64,000 nt of DNA from Lewinellaceae bacterium SD302 (lineage in GTDB: Bacteria > Bacteroidota > Bacteroidia > Chitinophagales > Saprospiraceae): positions 225,741-289,740 of the forward strand of contig PDLQ01000002.1 of assembly GCA_002591745.1 (NCBI GenBank), in the 5' to 3' direction. The notes under the pieces are model-generated. The model was not told the origin of the DNA and did not search any database. It saw nothing but the letters and a program-made list of their open reading frames with translations. Position numbers and translations under genes: made by a program. Of this stretch, positions 18,314 to 26,687 are shown in pieces; position 1 is the first letter of the stretch, and each line of letters starts with the position of its first letter.

Positions 18314-19411
18314 ATGCAACGCTACTTCCTCCTTTCTTTCGCTGTCGTTTTGGCCGCTATTCTCCCGGCTCAACCCTTCTTTCCTGATCTGGATGGCCAG
18401 GAACTTATTGACGCCCTGGCCCAGGAATTTCGGCCCGGTTCAGTACTCAGTTACGGTGACGCCCGTGACCTCCTTTACGGTGAAATCGACCGCCGTAACG
18501 ACTCTCTGTATTGTGTTTACACCGATTTTGGCATCCAAATGACCCCCGGCGCTGATCCCAGTAACGATGCTTTCAGCAAGGGCATCAATACCGAACATAC
18601 CTGGCCCCGCAGTAAAGGCGCTGAAAATGGTTTCCCCAACTCGGACATGCATCACCTTTTCCCTACCCAGCTGGACGTGAACAACGACCGCGGCAGCCTG
18701 CCTTTCGGGGAGATAAGCGACAACGTCACCGACCGTTGGTACTACCTCAGCATTGAAACGACCAACACCCCGAGTGCCGCTGTTCGTGATTTGTACAGTG
18801 AATTACGCACCAACGTCAGTTTCGAACCCCGCGAGGCACACAAGGGCAACGTCGCCCGCGCCATGTTCTATTTCTGGACGGTTTACCGCAACGAGGCCCT
18901 GGCCGCCGACCCCAACTTCTTCCCTTCCCAGATCAACACTCTTTGTGATTGGCACGAGCAGGACCCCGTGGATAGCCGTGAACTCCAACGCAGCGAAGCC
19001 ATCGCCGAACACCAGGATGACAAGGTCAATCCTTTCGTCGTCGATTGTAATCTGCTACAAAGATCTTACTGCCCCGATGTCTCCACCGTAGCCTGTATTT
19101 CCTCCACGGAAGATGATTTCGGAGTTGATCTTCCCTTTGGTGTCAGTGGGGTAGGGCGTAGTACCAGCGGCGCTCCCTACGTCATGCTATCCTTAACCGA
19201 AGACAACCTCAGTCTGGAGGTCGATTGGTTGGATATGCTGGGCCGCAAAGTTAGTTTTACTTCCGAAGACTGGCTTTCTACGGGTACTTTTCAACTCATT
19301 ATGGCTAACAAAGTAGCAATGTCTGCGGAGAGCCGGGGGCCGATCGTTGCCCGCATCAAGCTGGGTGACAGAAGCGGAAAAGTCTATTTGCGGTCGGTAC
19401 TGGTGCCTTAA
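18314..19411 (+). CDS. Secreted endonuclease I (NucM/EndA family)
   Basis: The 365-residue protein has a signal peptide (MQRYFLLSFAVVLAAILPAQ). The nuclease core contains the His-metal motif in NTEHTWPRSKGAENGFPNSD followed by MHHLFPTQLDVNNDRGSLPF, typical of the endonuclease I family, which cleaves DNA without sequence specificity using a divalent metal. The last 70 residues (SLEVDWLDMLGRKVSF...VYLRSVLVP) resemble a short T9SS-type sorting domain, so export across the outer membrane is likely. Six residues in that tail, MANKVA, are encoded by the dispersed word GCTAACAAAGTAGCAA (19304-19319). A -7 promoter box lies 4 bases before the ATG. Confidence 0.9.
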   Translation: MQRYFLLSFAVVLAAILPAQPFFPDLDGQELIDALAQEFRPGSVLSYGDARDLLYGEIDRRNDSLYCVYTDFGIQMTPGADPSNDAFSKGINTEHTWPRSKGAENGFPNSDMHHLFPTQLDVNNDRGSLPFGEISDNVTDRWYYLSIETTNTPSAAVRDLYSELRTNVSFEPREAHKGNVARAMFYFWTVYRNEALAADPNFFPSQINTLCDWHEQDPVDSRELQRSEAIAEHQDDKVNPFVVDCNLLQRSYCPDVSTVACISSTEDDFGVDLPFGVSGVGRSTSGAPYVMLSLTEDNLSLEVDWLDMLGRKVSFTSEDWLSTGTFQLIMANKVAMSAESRGPIVARIKLGDRSGKVYLRSVLVP

Positions 19412-19491
19412 TATAACAGGTCGACAATGTTTTGGCTAAACTGCGTTTTGATGCAGTTTGGGTATCGTTGTGCGTTCATGTTTTCACTGCT

Positions 19492-19935
19492 CTATTTCAA
19501 AACCCTGATATTGAATTCCTCTCTTATTTTGAAGATAGGCGTGTCCAAATAGTTCTCATATTCCGCCCAAGGCCAAGGTCTATTCATCTTTTTGGCTCTT
19601 AAAATGAGTAATGGAATCGCACACATTAATTTTAGCAAATTACTCAGGTAGCTCACAGGCTCAAAGTTCTTGGCTAGCTCAAAAGCATTTGCTTTTCTAT
19701 ACTCTTCAATGTGTTTCCAAAACCCTAATGTTGTTCCAAAAATCGTCCACATTTTCACCGAACCCTCACCAAAAAGTGAGATGTCACATCCAAATAAGAC
19801 ATGAGCTATGTCGTGAGACTTGAAGAAATGCCTCACTTCATCCGGCAATCCATCATCCTTGTGACTTAGATTTTCTCGATAGTCTTCGTAGAACTTTTCG
19901 AGGCCTTGCTTTAAAGTGATACTCTTTTCCTCCAT
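19492..19935 (-). CDS. Small Coq4-like protein (tentative)
   Basis: The 147-residue protein is encoded by DNA visibly richer in A and T than its neighbours. It has the pattern H-D-x2-H-x11-E at residues 41-57 (HDIAHVLFGCDISLFGE), which matches the metal-binding motif of Coq4, a ubiquinone-biosynthesis family. Coq4 proteins are longer, and Bacteroidota make menaquinone, so a role in ubiquinone synthesis is unlikely here. A hydrophobic stretch LLKLMCAIPLLILRAKK follows near residue 100. The base composition suggests acquisition by transfer. It could also be an unrelated protein with the same motif by chance. Confidence 0.45.
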   Translation of the reverse strand: MEEKSITLKQGLEKFYEDYRENLSHKDDGLPDEVRHFFKSHDIAHVLFGCDISLFGEGSVKMWTIFGTTLGFWKHIEEYRKANAFELAKNFEPVSYLSNLLKLMCAIPLLILRAKKMNRPWPWAEYENYLDTPIFKIREEFNIRVLK

Positions 19936-19982
19936 TGATTATTCTAAAGATTTTTCATCCACATTCATGACGCAAAACTTAT

Positions 19983-20357
19983 TCATATCCGCCAGGGAGG
20001 ATTAATCCTATCCTCACCGGCAAAGAAAAGAACGATCGGATTCCCATCCGGATCACGGAGCCGGGCTTCCCGCCAGCGCCAGGAACGGTCTTCGGGCATT
20101 TCGTCAAAAGTTATCCCGGACTGTATGAGTCGGGTAACTTTTTCGTCCAGATCATCGCATTCGAAATAGACCAAAGTACGTTCCCCGACAGGCATTTTCT
20201 CCACCAGGTGCAATGAAAAGGTGCTGTCCCCTTCCGGACATAGAAAGCGGGCGTAATGCGGGAGTGCTTTCACAATGAGCTGCAAACCCATTTTTTGGTA
20301 AAACTCAATGCCCGCTGCGATATCCAGGGAGGGAGCGGTAACTTGATTAAGTCGCAT
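19983..20357 (-). CDS. VOC-fold (glyoxalase/bleomycin-resistance) protein
   Basis: The 124-residue protein is one vicinal-oxygen-chelate domain, from the first strand (MRLNQVTAPSLDIAAGIEFY) to the last (EARLRDPDGNPIVLFFAGED), the usual end of this family. Family members bind metal and act as isomerases, dioxygenases or drug-binding proteins. Its start overlaps the end of the upstream Rieske-FAD gene by 11 bases, so it is translationally coupled and may act on the same substrate or stress. No specific function can be claimed. Confidence 0.85.
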   Translation of the reverse strand: MRLNQVTAPSLDIAAGIEFYQKMGLQLIVKALPHYARFLCPEGDSTFSLHLVEKMPVGERTLVYFECDDLDEKVTRLIQSGITFDEMPEDRSWRWREARLRDPDGNPIVLFFAGEDRINPPWRI

Positions 20358-21879
20358 CCGAACGGTTTTTATTCATCTTCTCTACCATCTCCGCCACTTC
20401 CTGGTCTCTACCCAGGCCCAATACGGCCATCAACTGACCGTCCTTGAAATAACGGGCGATGAACTCACCGTCTTCGGGCCGACCGTCGAAGTCGATTCTA
20501 TCCCAGTTTTCGGCGTGGCCGGCGTAGCGAAAATTTTTGCCTTGCTGGTTGCTCCAAAAGTAAGGAAGGCTTCGGTAGGGGACCTGACCATTCGTATTGG
20601 TCGCCATATTCTTACCGGCTATCCGACCTTGTTGCCCGGCAACCTTCCAGTGTTCGATGCGTACCCGACCGGAACTTGGGTCTGGATATTCTACGATGTC
20701 ACCGGCAGCATACACGTCTTTGGCTACGGAGAGGTATTGGTCGGCGGCCAGTCCGCCGTTTTCGGCCATGGCAGCGCCCACTATAAAATCTGTATTCGGG
20801 CTAACGCCGATGCCGATTACCACCAGATCGGCGGATAGTTCGTGACCGTTCTTCATCGTTACGGAATTTACTTTGCCGTATTCTCCGGAAAGCTTTTCTA
20901 CTCCGTGACCGAGTTGGAAAGTGACACCTGCTTCTTCGTGTAAAGACTGAACGTAGCGGCCAACTCTTTCCCCCCATTGCTTTTCGAAAAGCGTCGTGTC
21001 GGGAGCCACCACCGTTACGTGGCAGTCGTGCTTACCAAGGCTCATGGCAATTTCCAAACCGATGAAACCGGCGCCGATCACTACTACCCGTTCTGCTTTT
21101 TCGGCGGCAGCTAATAGTGCTTTGCTCTCTCCAAAATTGCGTACGGTAAACACGTTCTCCAAATCGGCCCCGTCTACGGACAAGGAACGTGGTGACCCTC
21201 CGGTGGCGATGAGTAGTTTGTTAAAAGTAAGTTGTTCGCCGCCTTCAAGCGTGATGGTTTTGTCGATGGCATTTGCTTCGTAGACGCGGGTATTCAATCG
21301 TAGCTCGACTTTCATTTGGTCGTACCATCCTTCGGGTAACAACGGAAGTGCCTCGGCGTCCTTGTTTCCCTGTAAATAGGCTTTACTCAGGGCAGTCCGG
21401 TCATAAGGAACTTTTTCTTCAGCGCTGATAAGGGTGATCCTGGCCTGGCAACCTGCTTCCCGCATACCGTAAATGGCGTTGGCCGCTGCCACTCCTCCAC
21501 CGATGATGACGTGATGTTCGTCGTGATCATTTTTGGCTTCCTCAATGACTGGGTGACCGTTCCAATCTTCGGGTAAATGAACGTAAATATCGTTTCCTTC
21601 CACCTCCAGTTCGTAACTGGCCAAACCACCGATGCCCGGAGTTTCCAGTTGGGTACCATCGCGTAAATCAAAACAAGCGTGGTGAAAAGGACAGCGAATG
21701 CGATGTTCACATACTGCTGCGTTCTTGAGGGGCAAATTATAGTGACTACACTTTCCGTACACGGCGTGGTATTGACCTTGCACATTAGCAATCAGTATCG
21801 AATGATCTTCGGTGATTTCTACGTAACTGGTTTGGCCGGAAGGAATTTCAACAGTAGTGGCAATTTTTTTGCGGGTCAT
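20347..21879 (-). CDS. FAD-dependent reductase with N-terminal Rieske domain (AIF-like)
   Basis: The 510-residue protein fuses two modules. Residues 1-100 form a Rieske [2Fe-2S] domain with ligands in GKCSHYNLPL and RCPFHHACFDLRDG (C-x-H and C-x2-H). The rest is an FAD/NAD(P)H reductase: HHVIIGGGVAAANAIYGMRE, VVVIGAGFIGLEIAMSLGKH, and VYAADIV-type FAD contact in VYAAGDIVEYPDP. This is the architecture of AIF-like, ferredoxin-reductase-like enzymes found in bacteria and animals. Electrons should pass between NAD(P)H, FAD and the iron-sulfur cluster; the final acceptor is unknown. It overlaps the VOC gene. Confidence 0.92.
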   Translation of the reverse strand: MTRKKIATTVEIPSGQTSYVEITEDHSILIANVQGQYHAVYGKCSHYNLPLKNAAVCEHRIRCPFHHACFDLRDGTQLETPGIGGLASYELEVEGNDIYVHLPEDWNGHPVIEEAKNDHDEHHVIIGGGVAAANAIYGMREAGCQARITLISAEEKVPYDRTALSKAYLQGNKDAEALPLLPEGWYDQMKVELRLNTRVYEANAIDKTITLEGGEQLTFNKLLIATGGSPRSLSVDGADLENVFTVRNFGESKALLAAAEKAERVVVIGAGFIGLEIAMSLGKHDCHVTVVAPDTTLFEKQWGERVGRYVQSLHEEAGVTFQLGHGVEKLSGEYGKVNSVTMKNGHELSADLVVIGIGVSPNTDFIVGAAMAENGGLAADQYLSVAKDVYAAGDIVEYPDPSSGRVRIEHWKVAGQQGRIAGKNMATNTNGQVPYRSLPYFWSNQQGKNFRYAGHAENWDRIDFDGRPEDGEFIARYFKDGQLMAVLGLGRDQEVAEMVEKMNKNRSDAT

Positions 21880-22038
21880 ACGGTGTGGGGATTTACTATT
21901 TAATTCAACGGGGCTTTTATTGTTCAGCCAGGCCTGATATCTCTACTGTTCCACCCGGGTTTTAATCCTGGACGATTTAAGTTGACTGCTCCGTAGTCTG
22001 TGTAATTATTCCCGGGGCTGGCTATCTTGGAGAAAAAA

Positions 22039-23346
22039 ATGAAGCCAACGCTACTTGCCATTCTACTGGTTTTTACAACCCTGCTTTCTGCCCAAAGGGA
22101 ACTGTTGCAATCTGGCCCCATGCTGGGCTACGCAGAGATGCGGGAAATTCTGATCTGGGTACAAACCACCGAAGCAGCAACGGTCAGGATCGGTTACTTT
22201 CCGGTCGCCGCCGGGCCGGAGAATACTCGGTTTACTGCGTCCATTGCTACTTTGCCAGCCACTGCTTTTACCGCCAAATTATTGGCAGATCAAGTTGAGC
22301 CAGGGATAGAATATAACTATCAACTGTACATTAATGACCAGCCCATTAAGCTGGATTATCCGACGACTTTCACCACGCCACCGGTCTGGCGCTGGCGCAA
22401 CGACCCACCGGAATTTTCCGTAGCCATGGGGAGCTGTACTTATATCAACGATGTCCCCTACGACCGCCCCGGTAAAGGCTACGGCAGCGAATATGAAATT
22501 TTCACCAGTATTGATGCCAAACAGCCGAACCTGATGCTTTGGCTGGGCGACAATACCTACTTGCGCGAGCCGGACTGGTACAGCCGAACGGGCGTTTTTC
22601 ACCGTTATACCCATACCCGGTCCGTGCCAGAGATGCAGCCGCTATTAGCCAGAACCCATAATTACGCCACTTGGGACGACCACGATTTTGGACCGAATAA
22701 CAGCGACCGGACCTGGGTCCGCAAAGAACTTACCACCGAGGCATTCGAATTGTTCTGGGGGAACTTGACCTTCGGCACGCCGGATTTTGGCGGGATTACC
22801 AGTATGTTCCGCTATAATGATGTCGACTTTTTCCTGCTTGATAATCGTTCTTTCCGCAGCCCAAACGACCTGAAGCACGGCGAAAAAACGGTTTTGGGTA
22901 AAGCTCAACTGGAATGGCTGATCGAGAGCCTGGTCTTCAGTGACGCCAGCTACAAAATGGTTTGCATCGGGGGGCAGGTTCTCAATACCCACCAGGGCGG
23001 GGAAACCTACGCCAGACTCGCACCACTCGAACGGGAATATTTGCTAAAAAGGATCGAAGAAGAAGGTATAAAAAATGTCGTGTTTCTCACTGGTGACCGC
23101 CACCACACCGAGCTTAGTGAACTCACGCTACGTAATGGTGAAAAAATCTATGATATCACCATCAGCAGCCTGACTGCGGGTACGGGAAGCGAGCGATCAG
23201 AGATCAATAAGAACCGCGTGGACGGTACCCTGACCATCCAGCATAACTTCGGCGTACTCACCTTCACCGGAGCGTTTCGGGAACGGGCGTTGAAGCTGGA
23301 GGTTTTTGATAAGGACGGGCTGTTGTTGTGGGAGAGGGATCTTTAG
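22039..23346 (+). CDS. PhoD-like alkaline phosphatase, exported
   Basis: From the ATG at 22039 the protein is 435 residues with a signal peptide (MKPTLLAILLVFTTLLSAQ). The frame extends 4 codons further to a TTG, which is less likely. An N-terminal beta-sandwich is followed by the PhoD metallophosphoesterase core: LWLGDNTYLREPDWYS near 168, ATWDDHDFGPNNSDR near 211, and FLTGDRHHTELSEL near 350. PhoD enzymes hydrolyse phosphomonoesters or diesters outside the cytoplasm, using Ca and Fe. The dispersed word lies in frame at 22245-22254 (SIATLPA). Convergent with the HAD gene across a repeat block. Confidence 0.88.
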   Translation: MKPTLLAILLVFTTLLSAQRELLQSGPMLGYAEMREILIWVQTTEAATVRIGYFPVAAGPENTRFTASIATLPATAFTAKLLADQVEPGIEYNYQLYINDQPIKLDYPTTFTTPPVWRWRNDPPEFSVAMGSCTYINDVPYDRPGKGYGSEYEIFTSIDAKQPNLMLWLGDNTYLREPDWYSRTGVFHRYTHTRSVPEMQPLLARTHNYATWDDHDFGPNNSDRTWVRKELTTEAFELFWGNLTFGTPDFGGITSMFRYNDVDFFLLDNRSFRSPNDLKHGEKTVLGKAQLEWLIESLVFSDASYKMVCIGGQVLNTHQGGETYARLAPLEREYLLKRIEEEGIKNVVFLTGDRHHTELSELTLRNGEKIYDITISSLTAGTGSERSEINKNRVDGTLTIQHNFGVLTFTGAFRERALKLEVFDKDGLLLWERDL

Positions 23347-23452
23347 TACGCCAAGGCGTTAGTACGCTCGTTCCTCGCGTTAGTACACCTGCGGTGTTGG
23401 TACGCTGCGCGTTGGGCCTAACGCAGAGCGTACTAACGCCGCAGGCGCCTAG
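23344..23452. repeat. Palindromic TTAGTACGC repeat block between convergent genes
   Basis: The 102-base gap consists almost wholly of iterated words. GGCGTTAGTACGCTC (23355-23369) is repeated as its perfect inverse GAGCGTACTAACGCC (23426-23440). Between them are short internal palindromes such as ACGCCAAGGCGT and ACACCTGCGGTGT. A related 28-base segment occurs at 7528-7555. Confidence 0.85.
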
Positions 23453-23877
23453 TCCTTAAACACCTCTATCTCCCGGTTCTGTACCACCAGATCGGTAAAT
23501 TTACCCTTGAAACGGGTGGCTTTCACGATGTGATTGTCGATCCAGTGGTAGTTGCCACCGCGGGGCTTGCCCATCAGCATACCGTGGTATTTGAAGCCAT
23601 GGCGATTGAGCCATTCTTCGGTTACGCCTCGGTGGTCTTCAGTACGGCTGGTAAAGAAGGTGATGATGTGGCCTTCTTCGTACCACTTGTTCAGGATGCG
23701 CAGGGCGTCCGGATAAGGCAGGCAGGTGCCCATTCGCTCCGGCTCCTCGTTGGGAATATCGTCGCAGATGGTGCCATCAATATCGATAAGGAAGTTCTTG
23801 GTTCCATCGACCAGTATAGGGCTGATCAACTCTCCTTTTTCGTTGTAAGTCGTTTCCAGTTCGTGCGGCTTGGACAT
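23449..23877 (-). CDS. HAD-superfamily hydrolase
   Basis: The 142-residue protein carries the HAD motif I FLIDIDGTICDDIP and motif II in IITFFTSRTEDHRG. Motif III is seen as KPRGGNYHWIDNHI. It is shorter than most HAD enzymes, without a cap domain, like the small proteins often annotated as phosphoheptose-isomerase-linked phosphatases in Bacteroidota. A phosphatase on a small sugar phosphate is plausible, but no substrate is shown. A -7 box TACCTTTG (23909-23916) lies 31 bases upstream of the start. Confidence 0.82.
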   Translation of the reverse strand: MSKPHELETTYNEKGELISPILVDGTKNFLIDIDGTICDDIPNEEPERMGTCLPYPDALRILNKWYEEGHIITFFTSRTEDHRGVTEEWLNRHGFKYHGMLMGKPRGGNYHWIDNHIVKATRFKGKFTDLVVQNREIEVFKD

Positions 23878-23908
23878 GTCGGGGTTGTTGTAAATTTTAC
23901 AATAAGTG

Positions 23909-23916
23909 CAAAGGTA
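23909..23916 (-). promoter_or_regulatory. -7 promoter box of the HAD gene
   Basis: On the minus strand the sequence reads TACCTTTG, an exact match to TAnnTTTG, 31 bases before the start codon at 23877. No convincing -33 element lies at the right distance. Confidence 0.4.
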
Positions 23917-23944
23917 GGGAATAGTGTTGGGAGTCGGAAGTGTG

Positions 23945-24093
23945 TCTAGTCGAGAGTCTAATAGTCGGGAGTAGGCAGTCGGGAGTAGGCAGTCGGGAGT
24001 TCGGAACTTTTTTCCCCTCGACTAAATAACTTTTGACTATCGACTAATTATACTCTCGACTAAAATACTCCCGACTTTTTACTCCTGACTACA
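23945..24093. repeat. AGTCGGGAGT iterated and inverted word block
   Basis: The gap between two minus-strand genes has a 14-bp unit AGTCGGGAGTAGGC in tandem (23961, 23975, and a variant at 23989). The inverse TACTCCCGACT is at 24064-24074. TAGTCGAGAG (23945) pairs with CTCTCGACTA (24051-24060). Related CGACTA words fill the space between. Confidence 0.85.
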
Positions 24094-24095
24094 AC

Positions 24096-24923
24096 CTACT
24101 CTCCCATGTGCCGTCGCAAAATTTCCCGTTCACGATCTGTCAGACTTTTAATGCCTTTTTTGTTGATCTTGTCCAACACATCGTCTACGTTTTCCGGACT
24201 GCGCGGTGTGTCCTTAGCGTTGAGGTTGCCGGACCAGCGGAAGAGTTCACCCCAATAATCGTCTAAAAGTAACACGTTGGGATTACGGTAGATCAGTACA
24301 GTAAAATAAAGTACTGGGGTGAGTAGGAGCAGGGTGATTATTGGGTGGTCGATCAATATGGTTGGTTGCCAAAGTAGCATAATCAGCATTCCGGCAAGGG
24401 TGCCGCCGAGGTGGGCCGAATGGCCGATATTTCCGATGCTGCGTTTGAGGGCGAAAATGGTCAGAATAATGTAGATCATACCGAAGACCCAGGCCTTGAA
24501 CTCAATCGGGATCAAAATCAGACTGATCACGCCATTCGGATCGGCCAGTAAACTGGCGCCCAGTACACCACTGACGGCTCCGGATGCACCCACTGCCCGA
24601 TAATCTCCGTGGTTACGGTGTACATAAAGAGCGTACACTCCGCCACCTACGAGTGACAGGACGTAGAGCGCCAGTAAAAACAGCTTACCATACAGTAACT
24701 CGATCAGTTGACCGAAAGAGAGCAGGGCGATCATGTTGAATCCATAGTGAATCCAACCGCTATGCAGCATACCGTGACTAAAGAGACGGTAACGCTCTCC
24801 GTACTTCAGGATTCCGTCGGTCCAGAAAAGGTATTTTTCCTTGTATTCCTCACTCCGCTCTCCTTGCCAGGTGGTTAGCCCGGTGATGATCATAATGAGG
24901 GTAGCGATAACGGATTGTTGCAT
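24096..24923 (-). CDS. Rhomboid-family intramembrane serine protease
   Basis: The 275-residue polytopic protein has the catalytic serine in AVGASGAVSGVLGAS (Ser114) and the catalytic histidine in GHSAHLGGTLAGML (His171). The first-helix motif HSGWIHYGFNMIALLSFGQL also matches the family. At least six hydrophobic segments can be drawn. Rhomboids cleave within the transmembrane helices of other membrane proteins; the substrate is unknown. The C-terminal 50 residues are charged and cytoplasmic. It lies downstream of lepB on the same strand, separated by an inverted repeat. The dispersed word lies in its coding region at 24370-24379. Confidence 0.92.
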   Translation of the reverse strand: MQQSVIATLIMIITGLTTWQGERSEEYKEKYLFWTDGILKYGERYRLFSHGMLHSGWIHYGFNMIALLSFGQLIELLYGKLFLLALYVLSLVGGGVYALYVHRNHGDYRAVGASGAVSGVLGASLLADPNGVISLILIPIEFKAWVFGMIYIILTIFALKRSIGNIGHSAHLGGTLAGMLIMLLWQPTILIDHPIITLLLLTPVLYFTVLIYRNPNVLLLDDYWGELFRWSGNLNAKDTPRSPENVDDVLDKINKKGIKSLTDREREILRRHMGE

Positions 24924-24939
24924 CTCTGGTGGTCATTTG

Positions 24940-24991
24940 GTCTTACTGTCTGAAAGTTCTGATCAATTGCAAGACTATCAGACCGTAAGAC
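24940..24991. repeat. Imperfect inverted repeat between lepB and the rhomboid gene
   Basis: GTCTTACTGTCTGAAAGTTC (from 24940) is matched in reverse by AGACTATCAGACCGTAAGAC (24972-24991), leaving an 11-base loop and a few mismatches. It lies just after the lepB stop on the minus strand and could fold as a terminator-like stem, although there is no clean poly-T tail. Confidence 0.65.
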
Positions 24992-24998
24992 TATAGCG

Positions 24999-26612
24999 CT
25001 AATCTGCGGATGCGCTTTTGAAGATCCGGTTCCACTCGATACCCTTGCTCAGTTGATTCTCGCGAATGCTGAACCAGATGAAGAGCGGCTTGCCGACTAC
25101 GTGATCGAAGGGAACGAACCCCCAGACCCGACTGTCTTCAGAATTGTGTCGGTTGTCTCCCATCAGCCAGTAGTAGTCTTGCTGGAAAGTGTAGGAATCA
25201 GCAACCTGGCCATTAATGACCATTTTTCCATCGCGCATTTCTACGTCATTACCCTCGTAGACCTTAATGGGACGGAAGTAGATGCTGATATTCTCCGGCG
25301 TGAGTTCGATGGTTTCTCCGGCGGCGGGAATTTTGATCGGGCCGTAATTATCGTTGCTCCAGCTACCGTAATTTTTGGCATCGTGGGGATACAGACGATT
25401 ACCGGTAAAGCGCGGAATATCGAAATCGAAATGTTCAATGGTCGCTTGGGGATCACCTTCCTGCAAGTACTTTACCTGGGCATCGCTGAGGTACATGATG
25501 TAGGTGGTTCCCTGGGATTGGGCCACATCATCGTCGGCAATACCTACGTCACCCCAACCCCGGGTATTCGGGGCCGTAGAGAAATTGACAACGTAGAGGA
25601 ACTGAATGGTACTCGGGTTGTCCAGCTTTTCTCCATCGATGTAAAGATCGCGTTCCTTAATTTCCAGAACGTCACCCGGCATGCCAACGGCGCGTTTTAC
25701 GTAGAGGTCCTTTTTGTCCCTTGGTCGCGTTACGAGTTTGGTGCGGCCGGTTTGGATGGAACGGGCGTAACGGGGATTGGCTGCCGCAATCATTCCCGTC
25801 CGATAGTCGGTGTCGGTATAAACGCGATCCGGGAAAACGTAAACGCTGTCGCCGGCCGGCATATTGAAGACGACCGGATCGTAGCGATCCAGATTCTCGA
25901 TCATCGGCAAACGACGGTAGGGGAGAGATGGTTTTTCAAAATAACTTTCGCCGTCTACCAGTGGCGCACGGTTGTGTACCAAGGGTAATTGCAATACGGT
26001 TTCCGGTAAGCGCAGACCATAGTGTGCCTTAGAGACGAAGAGGAAATCACCCACCATCAGACTGCCCTCCATCGAGGGGGTCGGGATAATGTAGGGCTCG
26101 ATAAACAGCAGACGAATCAGAGTCGCAGCAAAAACGGCGAAAATTGCGCTTTCTGCCCACTCTCGCCACCAGACGCGCGGTATCGGGTTGGTCCGCTCCA
26201 CTTTATTGATCTCCCGCTTGCTGCCTCCTTTTCGGGCAGCTTCCAGGCGAGTCAGGTATTCCCGTTCTTTTTCCAGGATCGGTCCCTGGTAGGTTATTTC
26301 TTCCTGACGGCCCAGCCAGAAAAAATAGAAGGGCGAAGCCACTACGGCCAGGAAATCATCCTTGAATGAATTGCGGCCGAAAGAGCGGGCCAGATCGACC
26401 ATTAGCGCAGAAAAGATGAAAACATTCAATACGGGCACCAGCATCAGCCAGCCGTGCCACGATTTGCGGCCCACGATCTTACCGACCACCACGAAATTAT
26501 AAATCGGGATGTAAGCTTGCTTGGGGTCTTCCCCTGCTTTTTCGAAAATCTTAGCGAGGGCGGCGCTCAGCAGTACGTAGCCGATAAGGAGTAACCAGGT
26601 CAACCAGGTCAT
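24999..26612 (-). CDS. lepB: Signal peptidase I, long Bacteroidota form
   Basis: The 537-residue protein is much longer than typical LepB (about 200-325 residues). Residues 1-100 form hydrophobic segments of a small integral domain with a proline-rich loop (KQAYIPIYNFVVVGKIVGRK). The S26 peptidase follows: nucleophile Ser180 in IIPTPSMEGSLMVGDFLFVS and general-base Lys306 in DLYVKRAVGMPGDVLEIKE. The conserved box GDNRHNSEDSRVWGFVP lies near the C-terminus. It removes signal peptides from exported proteins at the inner membrane. A large insertion separates the catalytic boxes, as is usual in this phylum. Confidence 0.95.
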   Translation of the reverse strand: MTWLTWLLLIGYVLLSAALAKIFEKAGEDPKQAYIPIYNFVVVGKIVGRKSWHGWLMLVPVLNVFIFSALMVDLARSFGRNSFKDDFLAVVASPFYFFWLGRQEEITYQGPILEKEREYLTRLEAARKGGSKREINKVERTNPIPRVWWREWAESAIFAVFAATLIRLLFIEPYIIPTPSMEGSLMVGDFLFVSKAHYGLRLPETVLQLPLVHNRAPLVDGESYFEKPSLPYRRLPMIENLDRYDPVVFNMPAGDSVYVFPDRVYTDTDYRTGMIAAANPRYARSIQTGRTKLVTRPRDKKDLYVKRAVGMPGDVLEIKERDLYIDGEKLDNPSTIQFLYVVNFSTAPNTRGWGDVGIADDDVAQSQGTTYIMYLSDAQVKYLQEGDPQATIEHFDFDIPRFTGNRLYPHDAKNYGSWSNDNYGPIKIPAAGETIELTPENISIYFRPIKVYEGNDVEMRDGKMVINGQVADSYTFQQDYYWLMGDNRHNSEDSRVWGFVPFDHVVGKPLFIWFSIRENQLSKGIEWNRIFKSASAD

Positions 26613-26687
26613 AGTATTAATAATGTTTCAGTCCGCAAAGATGCTAAAAGTCAGGCCAACGACCAGCCGGCCATCGACATTATTGCG

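Noticed and set aside
23945..24093. AGTCGGGAGT block as a CRISPR array
   Set aside because: Units are 14 bases, adjacent to each other and inverted later; no spacers and no cas genes nearby.
25053..25988. Plus-strand open frame of 311 codons antisense to lepB
   Set aside because: Shadow of the signal peptidase gene; no motif, no promoter, no start context.
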